From Gynuella sp. (lineage in GTDB: Bacteria; Pseudomonadota; Gammaproteobacteria; Pseudomonadales; Natronospirillaceae): a DNA stretch of 38,337 bases. Both the position numbers and the translations under genes were made by a program. Shown piece after piece: positions 9,549 to 19,901 of this stretch. The notes below the pieces were generated by a model. That model had not been told where the DNA came from. It did not search any database and was given only the letters and a program-made list of their open reading frames with translations. The stretch lies in NCBI GenBank assembly GCA_028282465.1, contig JANQHX010000069.1, positions 1 through 38,337 of the forward strand, given 5' to 3'. The stretch's first letter is position 1; every line of letters starts with the position of its first letter.

Positions 9549-11825
9549 ATGTTAAGTAAAGATCTCGAGCAGACACTCAATAACGCGTTCAAGGAAGCCA
9601 AAGCGAAGCGGCATGAATTCATGACGGTAGAGCATCTATTGCTGGCGTTATTGGACAATGAGGCTGCCATAGGAGTACTTAACTCCTGTGCTGCAGATAT
9701 TTCGAAACTTAGACGAGAGTTGACTGAATTTGTCGACTCCACAACACCCCTGATTCCCAGTGCCGATGCTGAGAGGGAAACCCAACCCACGTTAGGCTTC
9801 CAACGAGTGCTTCAGCGAGCTGTGTTTCATGTTCAGTCATCTGGTAAGAAAGAAGTTACCGGAGCCAATGTTCTTGTTGCGATATTCAGTGAACAAGAGA
9901 GTCAGGCGGTTTACTTTTTAAAACAGCAAAATATTAACCGCATCGACGTGGTCAATTACATTGCCCATGGTATTACTAAGGTTCAAAACAACGGACCACA
10001 AGAAGGCGATGATTTAGGTGCAGAAGGAGGCATGGAAGAGGAATCTGGTTCGGAGTCCAATTCGCAAAATCCTTTGGAAAGTTTTGCTACTAATTTAAAT
10101 GAGCAAGCGAAACAAGGTCGCATAGACCCCCTTGTGGGCAGAGATAAAGAAGTGAAACGGGTTATTCAGATTTTATCTCGCCGCCGCAAAAACAATCCGC
10201 TACTGGTAGGTGAAACCGGTGTGGGTAAAACAGCCATTGCTGAAGGTTTAGCCAAGCAAATTGTTGATGGTAATGTTCCAGAAATTATAGAGAACTCAGT
10301 GGTGTATTCTCTGGATCTTGGCGCTCTGTTGGCAGGAACCAAGTATCGTGGTGATTTCGAAAAACGTTTCAAAGCCATGTTGGCTGAATTAAAGCGTAGA
10401 GAAAAATCCATTTTATTTATTGATGAAATTCACACCATTATTGGAGCAGGTGCAGCATCCGGTGGCGTTATGGATGCATCTAACCTTTTGAAACCTTTGT
10501 TAAGTTCTGGCGAGTTACGCTGCATAGGTTCTACAACTTTCCAAGAGTTCCGCGGGATTTTTGAGAAAGACAGTGCGTTAACCCGTCGTTTCCAAAAAAT
10601 TGATGTACTTGAGCCTTCTGTAGACGAGACCTATAAAATCCTCCGTGGATTGAAAGTTAAATTCGAAGAGCATCATGGACTTCGTTACAATGATAATGCT
10701 TTGAAAGCAGCAGCGGAATTGTCTGAACGCTACATCAGCGATCGTCATCTTCCCGACAAAGCAATTGATGTAATTGATGAAGCCGGCGCTGCTCAAAGAT
10801 TGGTTTCCGAGAGCAAACGCAAGAAGGTAATCAGCATTGCTGACATCGAGAAAGTAGTGGCCTCCATTGCACGTATTCCAGCTAAGAGCGTGAATCGTTC
10901 TGATAAAGAACAGCTCGCAAATCTTGAGCGTAATCTGAAGATGACTGTTTTTGGTCAGGACGATGCTATTGAGCTATTGGCATCTACCATCAAACTGTCG
11001 CGGGCAGGGTTGCAGCCAGATGAAAAACCAATTGGCTCCTTCCTGTTTGCGGGGCCAACTGGTGTTGGTAAAACCGAAGTCACTAAGCAACTTGCCGAGA
11101 GCATGGGTATTGAATTGATTCGTTTCGATATGTCCGAATACATGGAGCGCCATACAGTATCAAGACTTATTGGAGCCCCTCCTGGGTATGTTGGGTTTGA
11201 TCAAGGTGGTTTGTTAACAGACGCTGTCACCAAGCATCCACACTGTGTGTTGTTGCTCGATGAAATTGAAAAAGCTCACCCTGAAGTGTTCAACTTACTG
11301 TTACAGGTAATGGATCACGGTACGCTGACTGACAACAATGGTCGTAAAGCGGATTTCCGTAACGTTATTCTGATTATGACCAGTAACGCAGGCGCTGAAG
11401 AAATGAGCCGTCGTTCAATGGGCTTCGCGACTCAGGATCATACAACGGACGGCATGGAGAAAATTCGTAAGATGTTTACTCCTGAATTCCGTAACCGTTT
11501 GGATGCCATTGTTCAGTTCAATGCATTGAATAAAGAAATCATCAGTGGTGTGGTCGACAAGTTCTTAACAGAACTGCAGGCTCAGCTTGATGAGAAGAAA
11601 GTTCAGATGGAAGTGGATGAACTGGCTAGAGAATGGTTAGCGCTTAACGGCTATGACGAGAACATGGGTGCAAGACCAATGGCTCGTTTAATTCAGGAAA
11701 AACTGAAGCGTCCACTGGCAGAAATGCTGTTGTTCGGTGCGTTGTCTGACGGCGGCGTGGTGAATGTAACGGTTGAAAACGAAGAGTTAGTGCTTCAGCC
11801 TGAGATTGAAGCTGAACCTGCATAA
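9549..11825 (+). CDS. clpA: ATP-dependent Clp protease ATP-binding subunit ClpA
   Basis: The 758-residue length equals that of E. coli ClpA. It has an N-terminal Clp-N domain (residues 1-145), where ClpS docks, an acidic linker, and two AAA+ modules: Walker A GETGVGKT near residue 220 and GPTGVGKT near residue 500. The ClpP-docking loop that is IGL-like in E. coli reads MGF here (RRSMGFATQDHTTDG, near residue 625). It unfolds substrates and feeds them to ClpP, whose gene is not in the window. It is co-transcribed with clpS and followed by a strong terminator. Confidence 0.97.
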   Translation: MLSKDLEQTLNNAFKEAKAKRHEFMTVEHLLLALLDNEAAIGVLNSCAADISKLRRELTEFVDSTTPLIPSADAERETQPTLGFQRVLQRAVFHVQSSGKKEVTGANVLVAIFSEQESQAVYFLKQQNINRIDVVNYIAHGITKVQNNGPQEGDDLGAEGGMEEESGSESNSQNPLESFATNLNEQAKQGRIDPLVGRDKEVKRVIQILSRRRKNNPLLVGETGVGKTAIAEGLAKQIVDGNVPEIIENSVVYSLDLGALLAGTKYRGDFEKRFKAMLAELKRREKSILFIDEIHTIIGAGAASGGVMDASNLLKPLLSSGELRCIGSTTFQEFRGIFEKDSALTRRFQKIDVLEPSVDETYKILRGLKVKFEEHHGLRYNDNALKAAAELSERYISDRHLPDKAIDVIDEAGAAQRLVSESKRKKVISIADIEKVVASIARIPAKSVNRSDKEQLANLERNLKMTVFGQDDAIELLASTIKLSRAGLQPDEKPIGSFLFAGPTGVGKTEVTKQLAESMGIELIRFDMSEYMERHTVSRLIGAPPGYVGFDQGGLLTDAVTKHPHCVLLLDEIEKAHPEVFNLLLQVMDHGTLTDNNGRKADFRNVILIMTSNAGAEEMSRRSMGFATQDHTTDGMEKIRKMFTPEFRNRLDAIVQFNALNKEIISGVVDKFLTELQAQLDEKKVQMEVDELAREWLALNGYDENMGARPMARLIQEKLKRPLAEMLLFGALSDGGVVNVTVENEELVLQPEIEAEPA

Positions 11826-11841
11826 GCTTTTACGATCCCAT

Positions 11842-11870
11842 TAAAAAAGGCTCCTTGTGGAGCCTTTTTT
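11842..11870 (+). terminator. Rho-independent terminator between clpA and infA
   Basis: Stem GGCTCC/GGAGCC (11849-11854 with 11859-11864), loop TTGT, A tract before and T6 after. It serves clpA and, being symmetric, possibly convergent infA. Confidence 0.88.
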
Positions 11871-11893
11871 GTATTCATTGATGACTTACGTAA

Positions 11894-12112
11894 TTATCTT
11901 GCACGGAAAACGATTCTTCCTTTAGATAGGTCGTACGGTGTCATTTCCACTTTGACCTTATCACCCGTAAGGATACGAATATAATTTTTACGCATCTTGC
12001 CAGAGATATGCGCAGTCACTACGTGACCATTTTCCAATTTCACACGGAACATCGTGTTTGGAAGGGTATCTAGAATCTCGCCTTCCATTTCAATTACGTC
12101 TTCTTTCGCCAT
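11894..12112 (-). CDS. infA: Translation initiation factor IF-1
   Basis: This 72-residue OB-fold protein has the near-invariant IF-1 sequence ([19 protein letters not shown] at the start, GRIVFRAR at the end). It binds the ribosomal A site during initiation. It has its own GGAGA ribosome site and an extended -10 promoter. It lies between the clp pair and the two aminoacyl-transferase genes, as in Pseudomonas and relatives. Confidence 0.97.
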   Translation of the reverse strand: MAKEDVIEMEGEILDTLPNTMFRVKLENGHVVTAHISGKMRKNYIRILTGDKVKVEMTPYDLSKGRIVFRAR

Positions 12113-12137
12113 GAATCTCCAAAAACCCTGTAACTGT

Positions 12138-12146
12138 ATAATATCA
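12138..12146 (-). promoter_or_regulatory. Extended -10 promoter of infA
   Basis: On the minus strand TGATATTAT fits the extended -10 pattern about 26 bases upstream of the infA ATG. No convincing -35 was found. Confidence 0.4.
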
Positions 12147-12197
12147 GGCGCGGGATTCTGCCTGAATATTCGCCATTAATCAAAAGGTTATTAATAA

Positions 12198-12905
12198 TTA
12201 ATCTTGGAATTTTTGCCACTGATTCTCTGTGAATATTTCCAGAGGTTGATATTCACTTTTGTAGGACATTTTTGAGCAGTTTTCGATCCAATATCCAAGA
12301 TAAACAAAGGGTAGGTTGTTGTTAGAGGAAAGTTCGATCAGTTTTAAAATCGCAAAAGCACCAATGCTTCTGTCAGATAAGTCTGGATCAAAATAGGTAT
12401 AAATAGCAGAGGGGCCGGTGAGCAGTAGGTCTATTGCACTAGCGCCGACTAATTTTCCATCTGGGTCTCTGATTTCCATAAGTTTTGAGCATTCAAGATC
12501 AGATACTAAAAAATCTCGGTAATGATCTGGTGTCGGTGGGTACATGTCGCCATCGGCGTGGCGAGTGCTGATGTATCGGTCATACAGCTGGTAATGCTCT
12601 TCAAAAAACTCTGCATCCACCAGTTCAATATTGAGGTCGCTATTTTTTTTTAGGATGCGTTTAAAACGTCGACTGAATTTAAAATCATCCACCACCACGC
12701 GGGATGATTTGCAGGCAGAACAGGTCGGACATTTTGGACGATAAAGATGGTCACCTGAGCGGCGAAATCCATTAAGATGGAGAAGCTCCAACAGTTCAAC
12801 GCCCATAATGATTTCAGGATCCAAAAACACAGTTTGTGCTTCGGTATCCGGTAAGTAACTGCATGGGTGTTTGCCAGTCTGAAAGAAAACTAGATTATCA
12901 GACAT
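12198..12905 (-). CDS. bpt: Aspartate/glutamate leucyltransferase (Bpt/Ate family)
   Basis: This 235-residue enzyme adds Leu from Leu-tRNA to proteins starting with Asp or Glu, creating N-degrons read by ClpS-ClpAP. The family Cys cluster is visible (KCPTCSACKSSRV, about residues 58-70), as is the conserved HADGDMYPPTPDHYRDFL region. The C-terminal half is a GNAT-like transferase fold (FDPDLSDRSIGAFAILKLIE, YLGYWIENCSKMSYK). It overlaps the end of aat by eight bases, so the two transferases are made together. Confidence 0.93.
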   Translation of the reverse strand: MSDNLVFFQTGKHPCSYLPDTEAQTVFLDPEIIMGVELLELLHLNGFRRSGDHLYRPKCPTCSACKSSRVVVDDFKFSRRFKRILKKNSDLNIELVDAEFFEEHYQLYDRYISTRHADGDMYPPTPDHYRDFLVSDLECSKLMEIRDPDGKLVGASAIDLLLTGPSAIYTYFDPDLSDRSIGAFAILKLIELSSNNNLPFVYLGYWIENCSKMSYKSEYQPLEIFTENQWQKFQD

Positions 12906-13620
12906 CTATCTCACCAAATTGAAATTCTGTTGACCAAACTTGATGCGAAAAATCTCCCTGTTGTAGTGCGACATCTAATTTCTGTTCGAATTCGGTTCTT
13001 GGAATTTCGGTTGCGCCAAAAGATTCCAAGTATTGTGTGTGCACCTGACAGTCAATAATACTCAAGCCTTTCGAGCTGAGTAAGCGAATTAATGCAATAA
13101 AAGCAATTTTTGAGGCACCGCTAACCTTACTGAACATAGACTCCCCAAAAAAAGCACTGCCAATGGCGACGCCGTACAGGCCTCCGATCAGTTCATTTTG
13201 CTTCCAGACTTCCACTGAATGGGCTTTTCCCGACTCATGTAGGTTTGAGTAGGCATTTTCCATTTCCACTGTGATCCAGGTTCCGTCTTGACCTCTCTCG
13301 ATCTCTGCGCACTGGTAGATGACCTGTTCAAAGGATTTGTCGAATGTTATACGGTCATAAACCGGCTTACGGAGAAATTTACGTGTTGATCTGCCCAGAT
13401 GCAGATGTTGAGGTTCAAGAACCATTCGCGGCGATGGCGACCACCAAAGAATGGGATCGCCCTCCGAAAACCAAGGAAAAATACCATGTCGATAGGCTGT
13501 CATTAACCAATCTTCATTTAACATACCACCAGCAGCCAACAGACCATTGGGTTCAGTCATTGCCATCTCTGTTGGGGGAAATAGGGGATTAATGCTATCC
13601 AGCCAGGGAATCTGTGTCAT
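12898..13620 (-). CDS. aat: Leucyl/phenylalanyl-tRNA-protein transferase
   Basis: This 240-residue enzyme adds Leu or Phe to proteins with N-terminal Lys or Arg. It has the typical start (PWLDSINPLFPPTEMAM, then GLLAAGGML) and the core motifs YRHGIFPWFSEGDPILWWSP, GGLYGVAIGSAFFGESMFS and IDCQVHTQYLESFGA. Its substrates go to ClpS and ClpAP, both encoded nearby. It overlaps bpt and is transcribed divergently from ftsK. Confidence 0.96.
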   Translation of the reverse strand: MTQIPWLDSINPLFPPTEMAMTEPNGLLAAGGMLNEDWLMTAYRHGIFPWFSEGDPILWWSPSPRMVLEPQHLHLGRSTRKFLRKPVYDRITFDKSFEQVIYQCAEIERGQDGTWITVEMENAYSNLHESGKAHSVEVWKQNELIGGLYGVAIGSAFFGESMFSKVSGASKIAFIALIRLLSSKGLSIIDCQVHTQYLESFGATEIPRTEFEQKLDVALQQGDFSHQVWSTEFQFGEIDV

Positions 13621-13788
13621 AGTTGTGTAACCTTAAATATCTCTTTATTTTCAAAGGGTTGGCTGGGTAATACAAGATCTTTAGGGTAAACTCTCACAAA
13701 AATACTGGATAAACTCACAGTGTGGTCTTGCGGTTTTAGCCGATAGCATGGTCACCCTGATTAATTCATACCAAGTAAGGCAACAGGA

Positions 13789-16116
13789 ATGGGTCAAAGT
13801 AGCAAGGCCGAGGACAGCAACAGTAATGCCGAAAACCCTTTAAACCGGCTAAAAGAGCGCGGTCTTAGGGAAGGTGGTCTAATTGGTTTGTTGGCAATAG
13901 CCACTTACCTAGCTATTGCTTTATTTAGCTATCACCCATCGGATCCTGGTTGGACTTATATAGGGCATGAAACCCATGTTAGAAATTTAGCAGGGCCCTC
14001 CGGTGCATGGCTTGCGAATGTTTTGTTCAGCCTTATAGGCATTCTTGCCTATGTTATTCCTTTCATTTTTGCTTACCGAGCCTGGACTTTCTTTAGAGAA
14101 AGAAATACTCACAGGCCATGGCAGTGGCCAATATTTTTTATACGGTTTACTGGGGCAATTCTCACGTTGATCTCAGGCGCTGGCTTAGCAACCCTGCACT
14201 TCAGCAGCAGCGCTTCGGCCACTGCAGGGGGTTTCTTAGGGCAGTGGGTGTCTGAGGTGTTTTTCTCCAGTTTTAATCTCTTTGGTTCAACACTGCTGTT
14301 GTTTGCCATATTTATGTTCAGCATGACCGTGACCACCAATCTTTCCTGGTTGGGTTTAATGGATAAGACCGGAAATTGGATATTCCTGTTAGGTTCAAAA
14401 ATTGGAAGCCTGATTCGACAAACTCGAAGTAAAAGAGCTGAGCAGAAAGAGATTCAAAAAGTTGTTGAACAACGAAAAGCAAATTTAGAAATTCAAATAG
14501 AGAAAAACGCTACAAAAGCACCGCCCAAGATTAAAAAACCTAAGAAACAACCCAAGATTGCTGAACGGGTGGTAAAAGAACAGCAACAGTCCTTATTTGA
14601 TTCTGAGTCCTTAGGGCAGCTTCCTAATCTGGCTTTGCTAGATGCAGGTGACGCCGACAAGCAACTGGGATACAGCAAAGAGTCGCTTGAAGCCATGTCC
14701 CGACTATTAGAAATCAAGCTGCAGGATTTTGGTGTGACTGCTGAAGTAGTCTCTGTTGCCCCAGGCCCAGTTATTACCCGTTTTGAAATTCAGCCAGCAC
14801 CTGGCGTTAAGGTCAGTAAAATCTCTAACCTAGCTAAAGACTTAGCCCGTTCCATGGCCATGGTGAGTGTGCGGGTGGTTGAAGTCATTGCAGGTAAGTC
14901 AGTTGTTGGTATTGAAGTACCTAACGAAAATAGAGCCATGGTCAGGCTCAGCGAAATCTTAACTGCCGACATATTTGATAAATCCCCATCACCTCTAACC
15001 CTTGGGTTAGGACATGACATTGGCGGCCAACCGGTCATTGCTGACTTGGCCAAAATGCCTCACTTGCTGGTGGCAGGAACAACAGGTTCGGGTAAATCGG
15101 TGGGCGTCAACTCAATGCTCATCAGCATGCTTTATAAAGCCACGCCTGAGCAGCTAAGGCTCATTCTGGTTGACCCTAAAATGCTGGAGCTGTCGGTTTA
15201 CGATGGCATTCCCCATCTACTCACTCCTGTAGTAACAGACATGAAAGACGCTGCCAATGGTTTGCGCTGGTGTGTCGCGGAGATGGAGCGTCGCTACAAA
15301 TTAATGGCAAATGTTGGCGTTAGGAATATTGCCGGTTTTAACAAGAAAGTGTCTGACGCCATTGCTGCCGGTGAACCCATTCCTGACCCCTTGTGGAATC
15401 CTGAAGATGTAATGCATCAAGAACAACCCATATTGGAGCCACTACCATTCATCGTTGTGGTCATAGACGAATTTGCTGACATGATGATGATCGTGGGTAA
15501 AAAAGTTGAAGAACTCATTGCGAGGCTAGCGCAAAAGGCTCGTGCTGCCGGTGTGCATTTGATTCTGGCAACTCAACGACCTTCGGTAGACGTGATTACC
15601 GGTCTGATTAAAGCCAATATCCCAACCCGAATTGGGTTTCAGGTGTCGTCTAAAGTCGACTCCCGAACCATTTTGGATCAGGGCGGAGCAGAGCAATTAC
15701 TCGGACACGGTGACATGCTGTATATGCCACCCGGCACCAGTTTGCCAGAGCGAGTTCACGGTGCTTTTGTGTCCGACGATGAAGTTCATCGAGTGGTTGC
15801 CGAATGGAAGAAACGTGGTCAGCCAGAGTTTGTCGATGAAATTGTCAATGGAGTACCGGATGAGGCGACGCCTGGATTAACTGGCTTTGACAGCGAAGAA
15901 TCCAGTGATGGTGAAAGTGATGCGCTGTTTGATGAAGCAGTTGCTTTTGTCACTGAAACTCGAAAAGTCTCTATTTCTTCTGTACAACGAAAACTCAGAA
16001 TTGGTTATAACCGAGCAGCTCGTTTGGTTGAATCAATGGAAAACGCCGGAGTTGTCAGTCCAGCGGGTCACAATGGCAGTCGCGAAGTATTGGCACCACC
16101 CCCTCCACCGGCCTAA
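13789..16116 (+). CDS. ftsK: DNA translocase FtsK
   Basis: This 775-residue division-septum DNA pump has four N-terminal membrane segments (about residues 28-48, 83-106, 120-143 and 165-188), a charged linker rich in K, E and P (about 205-270), and a RecA-like motor with Walker [13 protein letters not shown] (near residue 430) and Walker [14 protein letters not shown]. The C-terminal gamma winged helix ([20 protein letters not shown]) reads KOPS sequences and activates XerCD at dif. The linker is short compared with E. coli FtsK, like that of Pseudomonas. It is followed ten bases later by lolA. Confidence 0.96.
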   Translation: MGQSSKAEDSNSNAENPLNRLKERGLREGGLIGLLAIATYLAIALFSYHPSDPGWTYIGHETHVRNLAGPSGAWLANVLFSLIGILAYVIPFIFAYRAWTFFRERNTHRPWQWPIFFIRFTGAILTLISGAGLATLHFSSSASATAGGFLGQWVSEVFFSSFNLFGSTLLLFAIFMFSMTVTTNLSWLGLMDKTGNWIFLLGSKIGSLIRQTRSKRAEQKEIQKVVEQRKANLEIQIEKNATKAPPKIKKPKKQPKIAERVVKEQQQSLFDSESLGQLPNLALLDAGDADKQLGYSKESLEAMSRLLEIKLQDFGVTAEVVSVAPGPVITRFEIQPAPGVKVSKISNLAKDLARSMAMVSVRVVEVIAGKSVVGIEVPNENRAMVRLSEILTADIFDKSPSPLTLGLGHDIGGQPVIADLAKMPHLLVAGTTGSGKSVGVNSMLISMLYKATPEQLRLILVDPKMLELSVYDGIPHLLTPVVTDMKDAANGLRWCVAEMERRYKLMANVGVRNIAGFNKKVSDAIAAGEPIPDPLWNPEDVMHQEQPILEPLPFIVVVIDEFADMMMIVGKKVEELIARLAQKARAAGVHLILATQRPSVDVITGLIKANIPTRIGFQVSSKVDSRTILDQGGAEQLLGHGDMLYMPPGTSLPERVHGAFVSDDEVHRVVAEWKKRGQPEFVDEIVNGVPDEATPGLTGFDSEESSDGESDALFDEAVAFVTETRKVSISSVQRKLRIGYNRAARLVESMENAGVVSPAGHNGSREVLAPPPPPA

Positions 16117-16125
16117 GGAATTAGC

Positions 16126-16755
16126 ATGAATAACAATTTAAAAGGTATCGTATTTTCTTCTTTAGCGTTTTTGTCATCTTTCGGCATGTCTGAACCTCTG
16201 GATGGCTTCAACAGTTTGTTGGAAAAGTTCACTGTCTTGGAAGCGAGTTTTATTCAAACCACTGTGAGCCACGAAGGAGAAAGCTTGGAAACCATTTATG
16301 GTGCGGTGACCATTGAAAGACCCAACAAGTTTTTCTGGTTTACCCAGCCTCCGATAGAGCAGGAAATCATTTCTGATGGTTCAACCCTGTGGGTCTTCGA
16401 CAAAGATTTGGAGCAAGTCACCAGACAAAATGCAGATGAACAATTCCATCGAAGCCCAGCGGTCATATTAAGCGGCCAAAAAGATGATTTAGATAACCGC
16501 TATTCCATAAGAGAACGCAATGCCGATGGTGAATATCGATCTTTTCAATTAACTCCAAAAGATGAGAGTGAATCATTATCCTCCATTTTGGTTGTGTTTA
16601 AGGATGAGGTCATTTCTGAACTCAGGTTTGAAGATCAGTTGGGTCAAACCACTTTACTGGAATTGTCTCAGGTGCAATTAGATTCAGAATTAGCCCCCGA
16701 CTTTTTTAATTTTGAACCACCTGAGGGTGTGGATGTGTTGGATCAGGCGAACTGA
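16126..16755 (+). CDS. lolA: Outer-membrane lipoprotein carrier protein LolA
   Basis: This 209-residue periplasmic chaperone carries lipoproteins from LolCDE to the outer membrane. A signal peptide spans about residues 1-22 (basic start, then GIVFSSLAFLSSFGMS). The mature part has the LolA pattern: LEASFIQTT, the PNKFFWFTQPP hydrophobic strand, ISDGSTLWVFDKDLEQV, and a C-terminal FNFEPPEGVDV. The ftsK-lolA-rarA order is conserved in gammaproteobacteria. Its stop overlaps the rarA start by one base. Confidence 0.94.
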   Translation: MNNNLKGIVFSSLAFLSSFGMSEPLDGFNSLLEKFTVLEASFIQTTVSHEGESLETIYGAVTIERPNKFFWFTQPPIEQEIISDGSTLWVFDKDLEQVTRQNADEQFHRSPAVILSGQKDDLDNRYSIRERNADGEYRSFQLTPKDESESLSSILVVFKDEVISELRFEDQLGQTTLLELSQVQLDSELAPDFFNFEPPEGVDVLDQAN

Positions 16756-18098
16756 TGGATTTATTTTCTGACCAACATAACTCGTTTAAGCCCCTAGCTG
16801 AAAGGGTAAGGGCACAAACCTTAAACGACTATGTCGGGCAGTCACATATTTTAGGTCCAGAAAAACCCCTTAGGCGGGCAATAGAGAATGAACAGCTTCA
16901 TTCTATGATCCTTTGGGGGCCACCTGGAGTGGGGAAAACCACCTTAGCCAGATTGCTGGCTAATCAAAGCCAGTCCCGTTTTGAATCTATTTCGGCGGTG
17001 TTGTCAGGTGTCAAAGACATCCGAGAAGCGGTTGATAAATCTAAAATAGCCATGGCCCAGGGGCAACGTACCATTCTTTTTGTGGATGAAGTGCATCGCT
17101 TCAACAAAGCACAACAAGATGCATTTTTGCCTTTTGTGGAAGACGGCACTTTTATTTTTATCGGTGCCACTACCGAAAATCCATCGTTTGAACTAAACAA
17201 CGCACTTCTGTCCAGAGCTCGGGTTTATCGTTTAAAAAATCTAGACGAGGATGATCTTAAATTACTGTTGAACAATGCCCTTAAGAAAGATTCAGAGCTG
17301 GCTGAGTTCGAGGTTAAATTTGAACAGGATTGTTTCCAAGGGCTGATTCGATGCGCCGATGGCGATGGCCGAAGAGCCCTTGGGCTGTTGGAGCTTCTGG
17401 TTGATTTAGCGGAAACAGAACCCCCCAATGTTAAGCGTATAACCACGCAGCTATTAGCTGAAGCCATGGGCAACAGTACCCGAAAGTTTGATAAGGGTGG
17501 CGATGTTTTTTACGAACAGATATCTGCGCTACATAAATCAGTTCGAGGTTCAGCGCCAGATGCTGCGCTGTATTGGATGTGTAGAATGCTGGACGGGGGC
17601 TGCGATCCTTTTTACATTGCCCGACGACTCATTCGAATGGCAGTTGAAGATGTTTGCATAGCGGACCCCAGGGCAGCTCAAGTCGCTATGTCCGCCTGGG
17701 ATATTCAGCAAAGGTTGGGCAGCCCAGAAGGGGAGTTAGCATTGGCCAATGCGGTGCTTTATTTGGCTTCAGCACCCAAAAGTAATGCCGCTTACAATGC
17801 CTACAATCAAGCCCGTTCCTTGGTCAAAAGCTCACCTGACTATGAAGTGCCTATGCATCTTAGAAATGCCCCCACTGAGTTGATGAAAGATGTGGGTATG
17901 GGCGATGGTTATCGTTATGCTCATGATGAGCCCGAGGCTTATGCCGCTGGTGAAGAATATTTTCCTCAGGAACTGTCAGGTACAAGATTTTATGAGCCTG
18001 TGGATCGCGGCCTAGAATCTAAAATTGCGCAAAAGCTTAAGTATTTAAGATCTCTTGACCAGGCCAGCGCCTTAAAACGTTACCCACAGGAATCCTAA
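16755..18098 (+). CDS. rarA: Replication-associated recombination protein RarA (MgsA)
   Basis: This 447-residue AAA+ ATPase of the clamp-loader group acts at stalled replication forks. Walker A is GPPGVGKTTLA (near residue 55), Walker B is ILFVDEVHRFN, sensor 1 is GATTENPSF, and the C-terminal tetramerisation region includes HKSVRGSAPDAALYWMCRML. It is translationally coupled to lolA (TGATG) and followed three bases later by crcB. Confidence 0.95.
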   Translation: MDLFSDQHNSFKPLAERVRAQTLNDYVGQSHILGPEKPLRRAIENEQLHSMILWGPPGVGKTTLARLLANQSQSRFESISAVLSGVKDIREAVDKSKIAMAQGQRTILFVDEVHRFNKAQQDAFLPFVEDGTFIFIGATTENPSFELNNALLSRARVYRLKNLDEDDLKLLLNNALKKDSELAEFEVKFEQDCFQGLIRCADGDGRRALGLLELLVDLAETEPPNVKRITTQLLAEAMGNSTRKFDKGGDVFYEQISALHKSVRGSAPDAALYWMCRMLDGGCDPFYIARRLIRMAVEDVCIADPRAAQVAMSAWDIQQRLGSPEGELALANAVLYLASAPKSNAAYNAYNQARSLVKSSPDYEVPMHLRNAPTELMKDVGMGDGYRYAHDEPEAYAAGEEYFPQELSGTRFYEPVDRGLESKIAQKLKYLRSLDQASALKRYPQES

Positions 18099-18100
18099 CC

Positions 18101-18499
18101 ATGATCCCAGCTTTTCACTGGACTCACCTAATTGCCATCGCTTGTGGCGGCGCTATCGGGGCTATGGGCCGCTATTCGGTTGTGCAAATAACCAGCAAGT
18201 ACTGGAATCACGGCCTGCCATTAGGGACTTTACTAGCAAATGTTATCGGATGTTTCATCATAGGCTTGGCTTTCGTAATTTTCGCCATAAAATACCCGGC
18301 CTTGGCTCCGCAATGGCGCAGCCTAGTAGTGGTGGGTTTTCTAGGCGCCTTCACTACTTTTTCCAGTTACGCGCTGGAAGCCTTAACCCTTATTCAACAG
18401 GGTCAGGTTAATCTTGCTGTGATCTATTTAGTTCTCAGCGTTTGCCTATGTTTATTGGCGGTGGCCTCAGGCTACTACGTCGCTAAAGCGTTATTTTAA
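18101..18499 (+). CDS. crcB: Fluoride channel CrcB/Fluc
   Basis: This 132-residue protein has four membrane helices and functions as a dual-topology dimer exporting fluoride. Signature blocks are GGAIGAMGRYSV, GTLLANVIGCFIIGL and GFLGAFTTFSSYALE, including the conserved Asn and the Phe/Ser/Thr fluoride track. No fluoride riboswitch precedes it; only three bases separate it from rarA, so it is expressed as part of the operon. Confidence 0.94.
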   Translation: MIPAFHWTHLIAIACGGAIGAMGRYSVVQITSKYWNHGLPLGTLLANVIGCFIIGLAFVIFAIKYPALAPQWRSLVVVGFLGAFTTFSSYALEALTLIQQGQVNLAVIYLVLSVCLCLLAVASGYYVAKALF

Positions 18500-18503
18500 T
18501 TAA

Positions 18504-19808
<1,305 letters not shown>

Positions 19809-19827
19809 AAAGAGATAAAAAAATAAC

Positions 19828-19861
19828 AAGGCTTGTCAGGAGCAATCCGGCAAGCCTTTTT
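19828..19861 (+). terminator. Rho-independent terminator after serS
   Basis: Stem AAGGCTTG/CAAGCCTT (19828-19835 with 19851-19858), a 15-base interior and a T run. It separates serS from cysG. Confidence 0.75.
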
Positions 19862-19901
19862 CATTTATACTGAATCAACAATTGTCAGAAAGAGACCAAC
19901 C

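Noticed and set aside
19833-19901. Upstream TTG start for CysG
   Set aside because: It lies inside the serS terminator hairpin and adds 23 residues that do not fit the family start.
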